A stretch of 35,584 bases of DNA from a virus: the IMG/VR virus record IMGVR_UViG_3300023284_002395, positions 1 to 35,584 of that record; one strand, 5' to 3'. A program made the position numbers and the translations under genes. Below the pieces are notes generated by a model. It searched no databases, had not been told where the DNA came from, and worked only from the letters and a program-made list of their open reading frames with translations. Below, piece by piece: positions 19,997 to 29,011 of the stretch. How positions within the stretch are numbered: position 1 is the first letter of the stretch; each line of letters starts with the position of its first letter.

Positions 19997-21455
19997 CGCT
20001 GCACCCCCACAAAGAGCAATAACGGGTTTGGCGGTTCCTGACTTAAAGAAAGAGATAGCGAAGCTCTGTCGGACTAACTTTCTGGTGTTCCAGAAGGTGG
20101 AGCTGGGGATGGAGATCGGGAAGCACCATAAAGAATGGGCCAACCGTCTGATCACCAAGAAAGATGTTTGTGAAATGGCGCCCAGGGACCACGGAAAGTC
20201 GATGTCGATGGCTCGGGCGTACCCTCTTTGGAGAGCCAAATACGACCCGTGGTGCGAGGATATTTATCTCCTGGGAGCTGACCTGCCATCGGCGGTGGAG
20301 AACCTTGATAAGATAAAGGAAATGCTTTATAAGTCGCCATCGTTGCACACGTTGATTCCAACCGAGCGGGCGGACGGGATGAATTCTCGAACGGAAATGA
20401 TGCTGAAGAACGGGACCACGATAAGGTCAAAGGGTTACCAGTCACCCCTACGAGGACGGCATCCGCAATTGATTGTGCTTGATGACGTGTTGAACGAGAA
20501 GAATTCGTTGACGCCGAATCACCGGAGAGATGTTGCAAGTCATTTTTGGGAAGTGATTTTCCCGATGAAGGATAAAGGGCTGCCATCTACGAGAAGGAGA
20601 GGGCATTTTTCACAGATAGTGGTGGTGGGGACTGCGCAGGATCGAGAGGATCTGTACCATGAGTTGCATCGAAATGATGCGTTTATTGGGGATAAAATGG
20701 TATCGATTTTGGATGATTTTGAAGAGGAGGTGCTCTGGCCGGAAAGGTATAGTTATGCTGATTTGATGTCGATTAAGGCGGCAGCGGGGGCACTGCATTT
20801 TTCAAAAGAATACATGAACGAGCCCCTTTCGGATGATACGACTATTTTCCCACCCTCGTTGTTTGAGCCTCTTAAGGATCGGGAGATTAGTTACCAAAAT
20901 GGATATACGGGGAATAACCCAGTTTATCTTGGGGTGGATTTTTCGATCCCGGGGTCGGCTGACGGAGATTGGACGGTGGTGCTCGCCGTGGAATTTGATC
21001 CATTGGAGCACCTGTACACGGTGTTAAATTATTGGCGTGCAAGGCCCGACTCAACGCAAGAACAGATTCATAAGATAGAGTTGTGGTGCGAGTTATATAA
21101 GGTTAGCGCGGGGTTCTTAGAGGACAATATATTTCAGCGGATTTACGCGGAACACTTTAGGCGTAATACGGTACTGCCGTTAGTGGGACATACGGTAACG
21201 AGCCATAAGAAAATGTCGGTGGAATATGGAATTGTCTCTTTTAGGCCGCAGTTTGAAAATGGAAGATGGCGGTTCCCATACAAGAATGCGGCCGACCAGC
21301 AGAAGACGGACTTGATTGTGACAGAATTTAATGGTATTCGTCAAAAGGATGGGAAGATTGGTAATATGAGTTACCATGATGATATAGTAATGGCGATGTG
21401 GCACGCGGCTTCAGCGTCAACAGGAACGGCTTTCCAGGCTGATTGGGGTGACTGA
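19968..21455 (+). CDS. terL: Terminase large subunit
   Basis: 495 residues from ATG 19968 (GGGTGA eight bases upstream; GTG 19956 possible). Walker A is APRDHGKS (71-78), and Walker B is LIVLDD (168-173). The C-terminal RNase H-like nuclease starts with LGVDFS (D324) and ends with SYHDDIVMAMWHA (D471, D472). This is the DNA-packaging motor: the ATPase pumps DNA into the prohead and the nuclease cuts concatemers. Length is normal. It overlaps TerS by 29 bases and its stop overlaps the portal start. Confidence 0.93.
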   Translation: MKTFYQLRTDAAPPQRAITGLAVPDLKKEIAKLCRTNFLVFQKVELGMEIGKHHKEWANRLITKKDVCEMAPRDHGKSMSMARAYPLWRAKYDPWCEDIYLLGADLPSAVENLDKIKEMLYKSPSLHTLIPTERADGMNSRTEMMLKNGTTIRSKGYQSPLRGRHPQLIVLDDVLNEKNSLTPNHRRDVASHFWEVIFPMKDKGLPSTRRRGHFSQIVVVGTAQDREDLYHELHRNDAFIGDKMVSILDDFEEEVLWPERYSYADLMSIKAAAGALHFSKEYMNEPLSDDTTIFPPSLFEPLKDREISYQNGYTGNNPVYLGVDFSIPGSADGDWTVVLAVEFDPLEHLYTVLNYWRARPDSTQEQIHKIELWCELYKVSAGFLEDNIFQRIYAEHFRRNTVLPLVGHTVTSHKKMSVEYGIVSFRPQFENGRWRFPYKNAADQQKTDLIVTEFNGIRQKDGKIGNMSYHDDIVMAMWHAASASTGTAFQADWGD

Positions 21456-22951
21456 TGCCCACGGTAACACAAAGGTTAAGGCACATTATCGGAGATGAGT
21501 TTGGCGCTGCGGTAGTGGAGCAGAACTTGGAGAAGGCAATACGGCAGGCTAAGGAATCTGCTAGACCCCCGGAGACTCAGTTTTTCGACTCACTGTCGAT
21601 GTTCATGGGGACTGATTGGGTGCGGAAGAGCAGTCAGCCGCTGTCGTTCACGGATCTACGAGGTATGGCAACTAACCCGATTGTGGGATCGATTATTCAG
21701 ACGCGACTGGCCCAAACTGCGTCATTTATGAATCCCCAAGAAAGTAAGTTTGAGCACGGTTTCGTGATTGAGGCTAAGGACCGGGATGATCAAAAAGACC
21801 GGAAAGGTAAGACCGAACTGACGGCATGGTTGATGGGAGCGGGGATACCGGGCTACGGGGAACTTAGTTTGGAACAACTCGCCCGGAAGATGATAAGGGA
21901 TAGTCTGGTACTAGATCAGGCGACAGCGGAGATTGTCCCACGTAGGAATGGGGCACCCGCCTATTTGGTGGCGATAGACGCGGCGACGATACGCCTGCTC
22001 TTGGCGAAACTTAACCATGCGACCCCTCCGGGATCAGACGAGCTTCTGTACGTGCAGCTGATTAATGAAAAGATCGTGACGTCTTACACAAGCGAGCAGA
22101 TGATATTTGGGGTGCGTAACCCACGGACGGATCTTAAAGCGGCGGGTTACGGGTTCTCCGAACTGGAAATGCTGATACGGACGGTGACCACGATCTTGAA
22201 CACGGAGAGATTTAATTCGGGGCAGTTGCAGCAGGGAGGTACTCACAAGGGTATTTTTGTTCTCAGAGGCCAGGCGGATGCCACGCAGTTTGCGGCTTTC
22301 AAGCGAGATTTTAGGGAAGCCATGCGTAACGCGGGACAATACTGGCGACCCCCGGTGCTTCAAGTGTCGAAAGACTCGGAGGTGGATTGGGTGAAGTTGG
22401 ATTCTAGTAACCGGGATATGGAGTATTCGTCGCTGTTTGATTTTTTGGTGAAGCAGGCTTGCGGAGTCTACCAGATCGACCCGTCGGAGATAAATTGGAC
22501 GATCGGAGCAACTGGGGTGCGGACGACTTTTGAATCGACACAGGACAAGCGTCTTGCGTTTTCCCAGAGGAAAGGATTACAACCATTACTATCCTTTTTC
22601 GCGGACCTACTGAACCAATGTGTGATTAGCCGGATTGACCCTAGGTTTGCGATAAAATTTGTGGGATTGCTGGCGAACAGGCAACAGGATGGGGAAATTA
22701 GAGAACGAGAAGTCAAGAATTTTAAGACTATTAATGAACTGAGGGAAGAATTGGGGCTTGATCCGATTGATGGTGGAGATATTGTTCTTAACGAGCAATA
22801 TTTGCAGTCGATCGGGGTGGGGATGGATAGAGAATCGCAGCAGATGGATCTGCGAAAGTTGCGAAGTACTATTGCTCGACAAACAGGAAAAGAATTCGAT
22901 CTAGACAAGACGAATGATTCGACGAATCGCAGCGATTCTAAGAGGGGATAA
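21455..22951 (+). CDS. Portal protein
   Basis: 498 residues, ATG 21455 overlapping the TerL stop (TGATG). Features of portals are seen: NPIVGSIIQTRLAQTASFM near residue 80, KMIRDSLVLDQATAEIV, GYGFSELEMLIRTVTTILN, the stem-like SSLFDFLVKQACGVYQIDPSEINW and a C-terminal INELREELGLDPIDGGD segment. The portal forms the ring at the head vertex through which DNA passes. Length and position after TerL support the call. Its stop overlaps the polymerase-domain gene by one base. Confidence 0.88.
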   Translation: MPTVTQRLRHIIGDEFGAAVVEQNLEKAIRQAKESARPPETQFFDSLSMFMGTDWVRKSSQPLSFTDLRGMATNPIVGSIIQTRLAQTASFMNPQESKFEHGFVIEAKDRDDQKDRKGKTELTAWLMGAGIPGYGELSLEQLARKMIRDSLVLDQATAEIVPRRNGAPAYLVAIDAATIRLLLAKLNHATPPGSDELLYVQLINEKIVTSYTSEQMIFGVRNPRTDLKAAGYGFSELEMLIRTVTTILNTERFNSGQLQQGGTHKGIFVLRGQADATQFAAFKRDFREAMRNAGQYWRPPVLQVSKDSEVDWVKLDSSNRDMEYSSLFDFLVKQACGVYQIDPSEINWTIGATGVRTTFESTQDKRLAFSQRKGLQPLLSFFADLLNQCVISRIDPRFAIKFVGLLANRQQDGEIREREVKNFKTINELREELGLDPIDGGDIVLNEQYLQSIGVGMDRESQQMDLRKLRSTIARQTGKEFDLDKTNDSTNRSDSKRG

Positions 22952-25512
22952 TGCCAATACCGGGCCAGGTGCGCCCCACACAACGTCTTCCAGACACGGT
23001 TAGGAGGGCGAAGCTGCCGTTTGATATTCTTAACGTTTTTGACGAGGAAGCGACTCGGGAGTTTGGAAGGCTCCTTAACCAAGCGTTTGCTATTATCGAG
23101 GCGGAGGTGGCGAATGATGAGGGAGATCCTGAGGCCATGGTCCTGCAGGGAGCTAACGAACCCCTTAAGCGAGCGACGGATTCAGGAGAGATTGAGGAGA
23201 TCCAGGAGAGAAAATCGGTAGAGCAAGCGGTGGTGGATTACGGGAGGAGAGCACGATACGGAGCACCCACCCGACCTGGCGGGCAGCTGGCGGATAGCGA
23301 GATAGATCGGATTTTGCATATGATACCGTTTAAGAGCGGAGAATTGCGTATGGATATGCAACGAGCTCGGGTACCAATGCAAGAGCTGAGTAAGCTTAAA
23401 TGGGAAAGAAAAATAATAGCGCTGGAAAGGGTGGTAGCATTGATGCCTCTTTCGAGCGTGGAGCTTAAAGAATCTCTACAAGAGGCAAAGGCGCGGACCA
23501 TAAGAACGATAGAATTGAAGGGGAGCGATGACGTGACGGTGCTCGTGGGGAGCGCGGAAGTGCTGGCAGGACTGATTAATTTTGTGCCCGCATTACCAAT
23601 GTTGGTGGCGAGACCGAAGGAACCGGGAATGTTGGAAATGGAGACTCAGCCAACAGTGACTCTGGATGAAATGGTGGCTCTGGGAAGATTTATCACCCGT
23701 GATTGGGTATATAGACTACCTAGCGTGTTCGAGCCGGTGGCGGAACAGGCGAGAAAATTCAGTGCTGACGATCCGGTGGGGTTTGGGCGGGCTTTCGAAG
23801 GAACGGTCTCCTATAGAGAAGAGGAGCTTAGGGAAAAAGCGGATCTTGCAGACTTGAAGAGGATGCAGTTTTGGCAGAAGCTCTATAACCGGTTTCGAAA
23901 GGACCATGGTGAGACGGAAGCTCTACGGATGGTTAGGGCTCATTCGGAGTGGAAGAAGGTAGAGCAGAGGGCTCTTAACGCTCTACGGAGGATGGAGGAC
24001 GCTGAAAAAGAGGGACATGAGAAACGAGAGGCGGTGAGGGCGGCGGATAAACGGGTGGATGAGTTGGCAAAGGAAGATGGGTTGAAAGTGGTGCCGACTA
24101 ACCCGATACAACTCTACATAGAAGCGAACAAGGGAGTAGGCGGGTTCCTGAAGGATGACTTGACAACGGCTTTTATATCTGATATAATACCCACTGATGT
24201 GATGGAAACGGCAACATTCGACACGTTTCCTGATGAGAGTATTAATGAAGATATGGATATAAAAATTGACAAGTTCAATGTGATTCTCCCGAAGGACACG
24301 AATAGTTTCCGTATTGAGGAGGAGTTGACACCGATTACGGCGGAGATGAACGCGACCGCGTTGGTGGTTAACTCTCAAACTTGGAAGAAGAATAGAGAAG
24401 CGAAGATGCGGGAGTTTCGCGGTAAAGAAGAGCAGGCGCGGCAAATTGCGGGAGACCTGACTTTGAATGTGGGTTCAAGTCGTGACTGTTCGAGAATTCT
24501 TTTCGAAGAGAATGGCCTGCCAGTACAGAGGATTAACAAAAAGACCGGAGTTCCGGCGTGTGACAAAGAAACTCTCCAGGTTCTCCATAATATGGGCTCT
24601 TCGTCGGCGGGAGCGATTATCGAGGCTCGTGAGGCCAAGACCCAACTTTCCCAATTAAATAAGTGGAAGCCGTTCGCGGAGGCCGGACAAGTCCAGTGTA
24701 ATTGGCTACAACTCGGTACCCCGCACGGACGATACGCCTGTGAAAGCCCGAACCTACAAAACCGGATCGTGGCGATACGAGAGACGATTGAGGCACCGCA
24801 AGGAATGCAACTCCTGTCATTTGATCTTGGACAAACGGAATATGTGACATTTGCTTCGTTGTCGAAAGACCCGACTCTGACCGCAGCTTTTTTGGCGGGG
24901 AAAGATTTTCACTCTGCGATGTACGATGAACTCAGAGAGGCGGTGCCGGAGTTGGCTAATCTAAAAGACCTGGGTCGGAAAATTGGGAAGACGATTAATT
25001 TTGCTATTCTTTACCTGATGCAGGCGTTTACGCTTGCTAAGCGGTTGGGTGCGGATGTGAAGACCGCGGAGAAGATTCTTGTTAATTATAACCAGCGGGC
25101 ACCGATTGCGGCTAAATATATAGTGGACTACCTGGAAAGAGCGCGCCTGAACGGGAAGGCGGAGACGGCCTTCGGCCGGGTGCGTTTGATGCCCGAGTTG
25201 AAGAGGGCGCGGGGCGCGGACCTACATAAGCAACAGAAAACGGCTTGGCACCATCATAACGCGGGAACGGCGGCCGAGTTGATGAAGATTAAGCAGATTA
25301 AAGCGTGGAAAGCGGTTCGACGAAGCTTTGACGAAGCTGATGTGAGACTTGCTTTGCAGATGCATGATGAGCTTATTTTTGTGGTGAAGGATGAACTGGT
25401 GGATTCGGTGGGACAGGCTGTTCAAGCTAGTCTTGATGAGCCGATAAAAGGTTTTATAAATTTTGTGACTGATCGTCGTGTGGGTCGAAATTGGGGACAA
25501 ACATCCAAATGA
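22951..25512 (+). CDS. Family A DNA polymerase domain fused to a large unknown N-terminal region
   Basis: 853 residues, ATG 22951 overlapping the portal stop. Residues from about 454 are a PolA palm, thumb and fingers: ITAEMNATALVVN, ESPNLQN (598-604), motif A FDLGQTEY with catalytic D625 and E630, motif B RKIGKTINFAILY with R676, K680, F684 and Y688, and motif C QMHDE with D806. It should add nucleotides to a DNA primer. No 3'-5' or 5'-3' exonuclease motifs are visible. Motif A differs from the usual DYSQIE, and the glycine after the motif B tyrosine is a leucine. Residues 1-450 are unrecognised, with a charged coiled coil at about 290-375. The place between portal and minor head gene is highly unusual. 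Confidence 0.85.
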   Translation: MPIPGQVRPTQRLPDTVRRAKLPFDILNVFDEEATREFGRLLNQAFAIIEAEVANDEGDPEAMVLQGANEPLKRATDSGEIEEIQERKSVEQAVVDYGRRARYGAPTRPGGQLADSEIDRILHMIPFKSGELRMDMQRARVPMQELSKLKWERKIIALERVVALMPLSSVELKESLQEAKARTIRTIELKGSDDVTVLVGSAEVLAGLINFVPALPMLVARPKEPGMLEMETQPTVTLDEMVALGRFITRDWVYRLPSVFEPVAEQARKFSADDPVGFGRAFEGTVSYREEELREKADLADLKRMQFWQKLYNRFRKDHGETEALRMVRAHSEWKKVEQRALNALRRMEDAEKEGHEKREAVRAADKRVDELAKEDGLKVVPTNPIQLYIEANKGVGGFLKDDLTTAFISDIIPTDVMETATFDTFPDESINEDMDIKIDKFNVILPKDTNSFRIEEELTPITAEMNATALVVNSQTWKKNREAKMREFRGKEEQARQIAGDLTLNVGSSRDCSRILFEENGLPVQRINKKTGVPACDKETLQVLHNMGSSSAGAIIEAREAKTQLSQLNKWKPFAEAGQVQCNWLQLGTPHGRYACESPNLQNRIVAIRETIEAPQGMQLLSFDLGQTEYVTFASLSKDPTLTAAFLAGKDFHSAMYDELREAVPELANLKDLGRKIGKTINFAILYLMQAFTLAKRLGADVKTAEKILVNYNQRAPIAAKYIVDYLERARLNGKAETAFGRVRLMPELKRARGADLHKQQKTAWHHHNAGTAAELMKIKQIKAWKAVRRSFDEADVRLALQMHDELIFVVKDELVDSVGQAVQASLDEPIKGFINFVTDRRVGRNWGQTSK

Positions 25513-25724
25513 CGAAGGTGAAGTTTCAAGGAAATTTTACGGGAAAGGAAAAGTTCCCAGTCAGGGCGTGTCAGTTTTGTTCAGAGCCTCTGGTTGACGG
25601 GGCGATTTACGTGTTCCATCAGGGAATAGGATGTCCTTATGTGCGAGCTTTGAAATTGAATGACGAGGGAAGGTTACGGAAGATTTATTTTGAGAACAGT
25701 CAACTGGACCAGTATGTGAATTAG
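25509..25724 (+). CDS. Small Cys-containing protein
   Basis: 71 residues from ATG 25509, overlapping the polymerase stop by four bases. It carries RACQFCSEPL and, 17 residues on, a third Cys in GIGCPYV, suggesting a partial zinc site. The C-terminal part is charged. Possibly an accessory of the polymerase gene. No family is recognised. Confidence 0.6.
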   Translation: MTKVKFQGNFTGKEKFPVRACQFCSEPLVDGAIYVFHQGIGCPYVRALKLNDEGRLRKIYFENSQLDQYVN

Positions 25725-25726
25725 TT

Positions 25727-26212
25727 ATGTCAAAGGAGAAACAGCCGAGAGTTGAATATACTGCGTGGGATCCGGGTACCATGGGGTATGGTCATCACGA
25801 GTATCAGGAGATTGATCCGGATACTATTAACCTGGAAGATTACGCGACTCGATTTGAAGGAGAGCAGCAACACACCGGAGAGGTGCGGGAGTATAATTCT
25901 GCGGATAACGAGCAATATCCGGAGAATGATGTGGATTTTCTTTGGATGACTCGAAAAGGAACGATAATCAGAACTGAAGCTGCAGGACTTGAAGGTGAAT
26001 GGATGGTGGCGGATATGCCGACGGTGAAGAACCGAAAAGATATCTACGTGAGTCTTGTACGAGTGGGTCAGGAGGGTCCACCGGAAAATGTCTTAGCGTC
26101 GAGATTAGGGATAGTGGTGAATCGGAAGAACCTGTTTGAGCAGGTTAAGACGGTAATGGTGACTAAAGCAAAGGTGGGTCGTAAAGATAGGATAAGATTG
26201 ACCCAGTTATAA
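25727..26212 (+). CDS. Hypothetical protein of the head module
   Basis: 161 residues. The N-terminal 75 residues are polar and acidic (YGHHEYQEIDPDTINLEDY; NADNEQYPENDVD-like). The C-terminal part is more globular (GLEGEWMVADMPTVKNRKD; DIYVSLVRVGQEG). No ribosome site is clear, so it is probably coupled to the gene before. Its stop overlaps the next start. Confidence 0.6.
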   Translation: MSKEKQPRVEYTAWDPGTMGYGHHEYQEIDPDTINLEDYATRFEGEQQHTGEVREYNSADNEQYPENDVDFLWMTRKGTIIRTEAAGLEGEWMVADMPTVKNRKDIYVSLVRVGQEGPPENVLASRLGIVVNRKNLFEQVKTVMVTKAKVGRKDRIRLTQL

Positions 26213-26403
26213 TGATCGAGTGGATAGTTAATCTGAGGCTTTGGGAGATCGCGCAGGTTAAAGCAGCGAAGGTGCTCCCGAAGTTTTCACGCAGCTTCTG
26301 GCAGGAGGTACTTAAGATATACCGTAATGCTGGGGGTAAACTTGTTGATGAAGAGCTGAGCCAAACTGAGATAGAGGAGGAACAAGATTTGTTAGAGGAT
26401 TGA
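26212..26403 (+). CDS. 63-residue hypothetical protein
   Basis: ATG 26212 overlaps the upstream TAA. The protein has a Trp-rich helical N terminus (IEWIVNLRLWEIAQVKAAK) and an acidic C terminus (QTEIEEEQDLLED). It ends one base before the MuF-like gene. No family is recognised. Confidence 0.55.
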   Translation: MIEWIVNLRLWEIAQVKAAKVLPKFSRSFWQEVLKIYRNAGGKLVDEELSQTEIEEEQDLLED

Positions 26404-26404
26404 A

Positions 26405-27424
26405 ATGCTCCTAAACCGAGCGACCGAGAGGCGAATAGAACGTATAATTGAGGCGCTTAGCAGTTCGTTCGCGGTGTTTTCTATAGGGAGAGAGTTGGGC
26501 CAGTCTGTTCCTCAGGCGGCCCTTTCTGCGTTGTCGTTGACCACGTCAGGTCAAATTACCTTTCTTGAACAATCATACGTAGCGGGTAAAGTCGCCAGTC
26601 TTGCGGGGACGGATGCTTTGCGAAGGATGACTGTGCGGGAACTGGAAGATTTTGTCCGGGCTTCGGCGATGACTTTGACCGAAACGGACCGAGCTAAGAT
26701 ATTGGGTCTTAGGGACGATATGGAACGATTAATACAAGGAAGATCGGAGGCTTGGAGGGCCCGGATACGTACTGAAATAGCGAGAACTGACCGAGAATGG
26801 AGAGCCCTGTTGGAAGGAAGAACGTTTGCGTCGGGAGCGGCGATTACGGTAGCAAGAAATGCGGTGTTGGCTAGCTTGAGAGACAGATTACGAGATCAGG
26901 CGGCGGGAATGCAGGAAGACGTGAGTAAGTTGGTGCAGACTGAAATGAACGTTTTCTTTCAAGCTGGACAGGTGGCAGATATACTGGACGATGAATTTGT
27001 GTGGAAACAGCCACGGCTGACGGCCTGTCAGTATTGTATGCGCCTGCACACGAACGTGGACGGTTCGCCGAAGAAATACCGACTGGGAGACGTGAGGGGA
27101 ACGACAAATTTGGGAATGCCAGCATTGTCATGGTCTTTTACGATCGGCCCGGTGCACCCGTTTTGTTACTGCACGTTGTTTATAGAGTCGGCTAAGGCGG
27201 GACCGAAGAAAGATGCTCGACTAGCGGCAGCTCGACGGTCGCGTCTTAATAAAACGGAGGAGTTGAGAAAGGGGGTCTACGGGGAAAATGGGCATGTTTG
27301 CGACAGCCCCTATACCCTGTTTGAAAATGCGAACTGTGAAGATGGTGAACCGGATGTACATGTAATAAAAATGATTGAGTACGTAAGTAAGATATACGGA
27401 GACCGGTTTGGTTTTGATTTGTGA
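26405..27424 (+). CDS. MuF-like minor head protein
   Basis: 339 residues from ATG 26405. The N-terminal 190 residues are helical and charged. The C-terminal domain has ACQYCMRLHTN (about 206-216) and, 30-40 residues later, HPFCYCTLF (about 249-257), the C-x-x-C plus HPxCxC pattern of the SPP1 gp7/Mu F-type head morphogenesis domain. Such proteins sit inside the head near the portal, and some carry a toxin tail; the 65 residues after the motif show none that I recognise. Position downstream of the portal fits. Confidence 0.85.
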   Translation: MLLNRATERRIERIIEALSSSFAVFSIGRELGQSVPQAALSALSLTTSGQITFLEQSYVAGKVASLAGTDALRRMTVRELEDFVRASAMTLTETDRAKILGLRDDMERLIQGRSEAWRARIRTEIARTDREWRALLEGRTFASGAAITVARNAVLASLRDRLRDQAAGMQEDVSKLVQTEMNVFFQAGQVADILDDEFVWKQPRLTACQYCMRLHTNVDGSPKKYRLGDVRGTTNLGMPALSWSFTIGPVHPFCYCTLFIESAKAGPKKDARLAAARRSRLNKTEELRKGVYGENGHVCDSPYTLFENANCEDGEPDVHVIKMIEYVSKIYGDRFGFDL

Positions 27425-27468
27425 AGTTGTTCTTGGCACGTTAGTCTTGTCAATTAAAGGACGATAAT

Positions 27469-28263
27469 ATGTTTGCGGATACACTTCCTGACGTAAATAC
27501 GGCACTAGACGGGCCAAACCATCCTCTCTGTGATGGTTTTATGACCCTTTGCAAGGTGGCTGACTCGGATGACGAGACCAAACCTTGGAAGTTTATGGGG
27601 ATAGCCTCGGATTCTTCGCAGGATGTTGATGGAGATGAGATTCTGAAGAAGGCTCTTGACCTGACGTACGCGAAATCGCGGGGGTTTGTCAATTGGGATC
27701 ACGGCCGTGCTCCGTCTGACCAAATAGGATTCCTGACTAAAGCTGAACTGATAGATAAGGACCAAGTGACTAAACTGGAGAAGCAGTTCGGAACACCAGT
27801 TTCCCCGACTTCAACTGTTCTGGTTGAGGGAGAGCTCTATAAATACGTGCCGAAGGCGGCGGAAGTTTTTGATATCATGAAATCCACCCCTACGGGCCAG
27901 CCAGGGCTCGGTTTGTCGTTGGACGGAGTGATGGCACGAGATGTGCAGGACGGGGATATTGTTAAGGCTTTTGTGCGAGGTATTGCGGTGACGCCGGTAC
28001 CAGCACAGCCCCGGACGTTGATGCGGCTGAAAAAATCGCTGCAATCTTGGCAAGGGGTGGATAAACTGGCTATCACCCCGGAATTATCACGCACAATTGC
28101 TAATGACGTGGTAGATTTGTTAAGGAAGTCGACGAGCGATTCGACCAGGCAGTCAGGAATGTCGGATGACGAAGCTATTCTTTTCCTGCTGAGGAAGCGC
28201 CCCAAGTGGCCCTACTGGCTGGCAGAAAGAATTGTTCAGTACGCGAAGCGAAAAGGTAAGTAG
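27469..28263 (+). CDS. Prohead protease-like protein (XkdF-like)
   Basis: 264 residues from ATG 27469 with AAAGGACG upstream. GIASDSSQDVDGDEILKKAL, then FVNWDHGRAPSDQIG (His near residue 79), then LVEGELYKYVPKA, then GLGLSLDG (Ser near residue 150) follow the order of phage serine proteases of the XkdF/prohead-protease type, with His and Ser as catalytic pair. It should mature the scaffold or capsid during head assembly. The C-terminal 80 residues look like a helical extension. Gene order (before scaffold and capsid) agrees. Confidence 0.75.
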   Translation: MFADTLPDVNTALDGPNHPLCDGFMTLCKVADSDDETKPWKFMGIASDSSQDVDGDEILKKALDLTYAKSRGFVNWDHGRAPSDQIGFLTKAELIDKDQVTKLEKQFGTPVSPTSTVLVEGELYKYVPKAAEVFDIMKSTPTGQPGLGLSLDGVMARDVQDGDIVKAFVRGIAVTPVPAQPRTLMRLKKSLQSWQGVDKLAITPELSRTIANDVVDLLRKSTSDSTRQSGMSDDEAILFLLRKRPKWPYWLAERIVQYAKRKGK

Positions 28264-28272
28264 GAGACTGAA

Positions 28273-28980
28273 ATGAGCGATGAGAAGACGGAAACGGGCG
28301 CCGAATCCACCGAAAAGGAGGAGAAAAAGGAGGAGAATGGCGTTATCACTGAAGAAGACCTCCTGAAAAGCCTCAAGGGTCTTGAAGGAAAGGTCGAAGA
28401 GGAAGAGGGTGAAAAGGAAAAGAAGGTGGAAACCACGAACCTCGATAAGTCCGCGGCGGACAAGGTCAAGGAGGAAGCAAGCGAGGAGCTGAAGAAGGCC
28501 CTTGAAGTGTCTGATGTTCTCAGCGAGGTCGTGGGAATTATCGGCGTGCATGTCGACTCTTCGTTGGAAGCGATGCAGAAATCGGTGCAGGCGGCTGCCG
28601 ACCGTGATCTGGCAATGATTCGAGTTCTTGAGCGTCTGTCGAAGGCGGTCGAGGCGAACACCGAGGCGGTCAAGAAGTACGGGGACGAACCTACCACAGG
28701 GAAGTCGAAGACCGCGGAAGGTGACGGTGCGAACACCGAGATACTGGAAAAAGGTGCCGACGGGGGCCAGGGGGAGAAAACCCCCGAGGAGAAAGCCGCC
28801 GCGATGAGGGGACAAATCCAAGCTGGATTGGAGTCTCTGGTCAAGTCGGCTGACAGGGGGACGCAAGAGCAGCAGCAGTTGATTAACGCGGCTGTCAAGT
28901 TCGAGTCCACCGGTCAGATTGATGACATCATGCTTCAAAAGGCGATCGGAGCCTACAAGAAGCTGTCGTCGGCGGCCTAA
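28273..28980 (+). CDS. Scaffolding protein
   Basis: 235 residues from ATG 28273 with TAGGAGACTGAA upstream. Extremely rich in Glu and Lys, with no Cys; the first 90 residues are Glu/Lys runs and the middle is a helix (SLEAMQKSVQAAADRDLAMI; RLSKAVEANTEAVKKYG). This is the usual composition of capsid scaffolds. It lies between protease and major capsid genes, where the scaffold belongs. It guides head assembly and is then lost or cleaved. Confidence 0.8.
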   Translation: MSDEKTETGAESTEKEEKKEENGVITEEDLLKSLKGLEGKVEEEEGEKEKKVETTNLDKSAADKVKEEASEELKKALEVSDVLSEVVGIIGVHVDSSLEAMQKSVQAAADRDLAMIRVLERLSKAVEANTEAVKKYGDEPTTGKSKTAEGDGANTEILEKGADGGQGEKTPEEKAAAMRGQIQAGLESLVKSADRGTQEQQQLINAAVKFESTGQIDDIMLQKAIGAYKKLSSAA

Positions 28981-29011
28981 GCTGAAGCAAACCTCAAGAA
29001 GGAGTTAAGAG

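Noticed and set aside
28153-28938. Minus-strand frames of 261 and 224 codons
   Set aside because: Shadows of the protease end and the Glu/Lys-rich scaffold gene; they give Leu/Phe- or Ser-rich low-complexity products.
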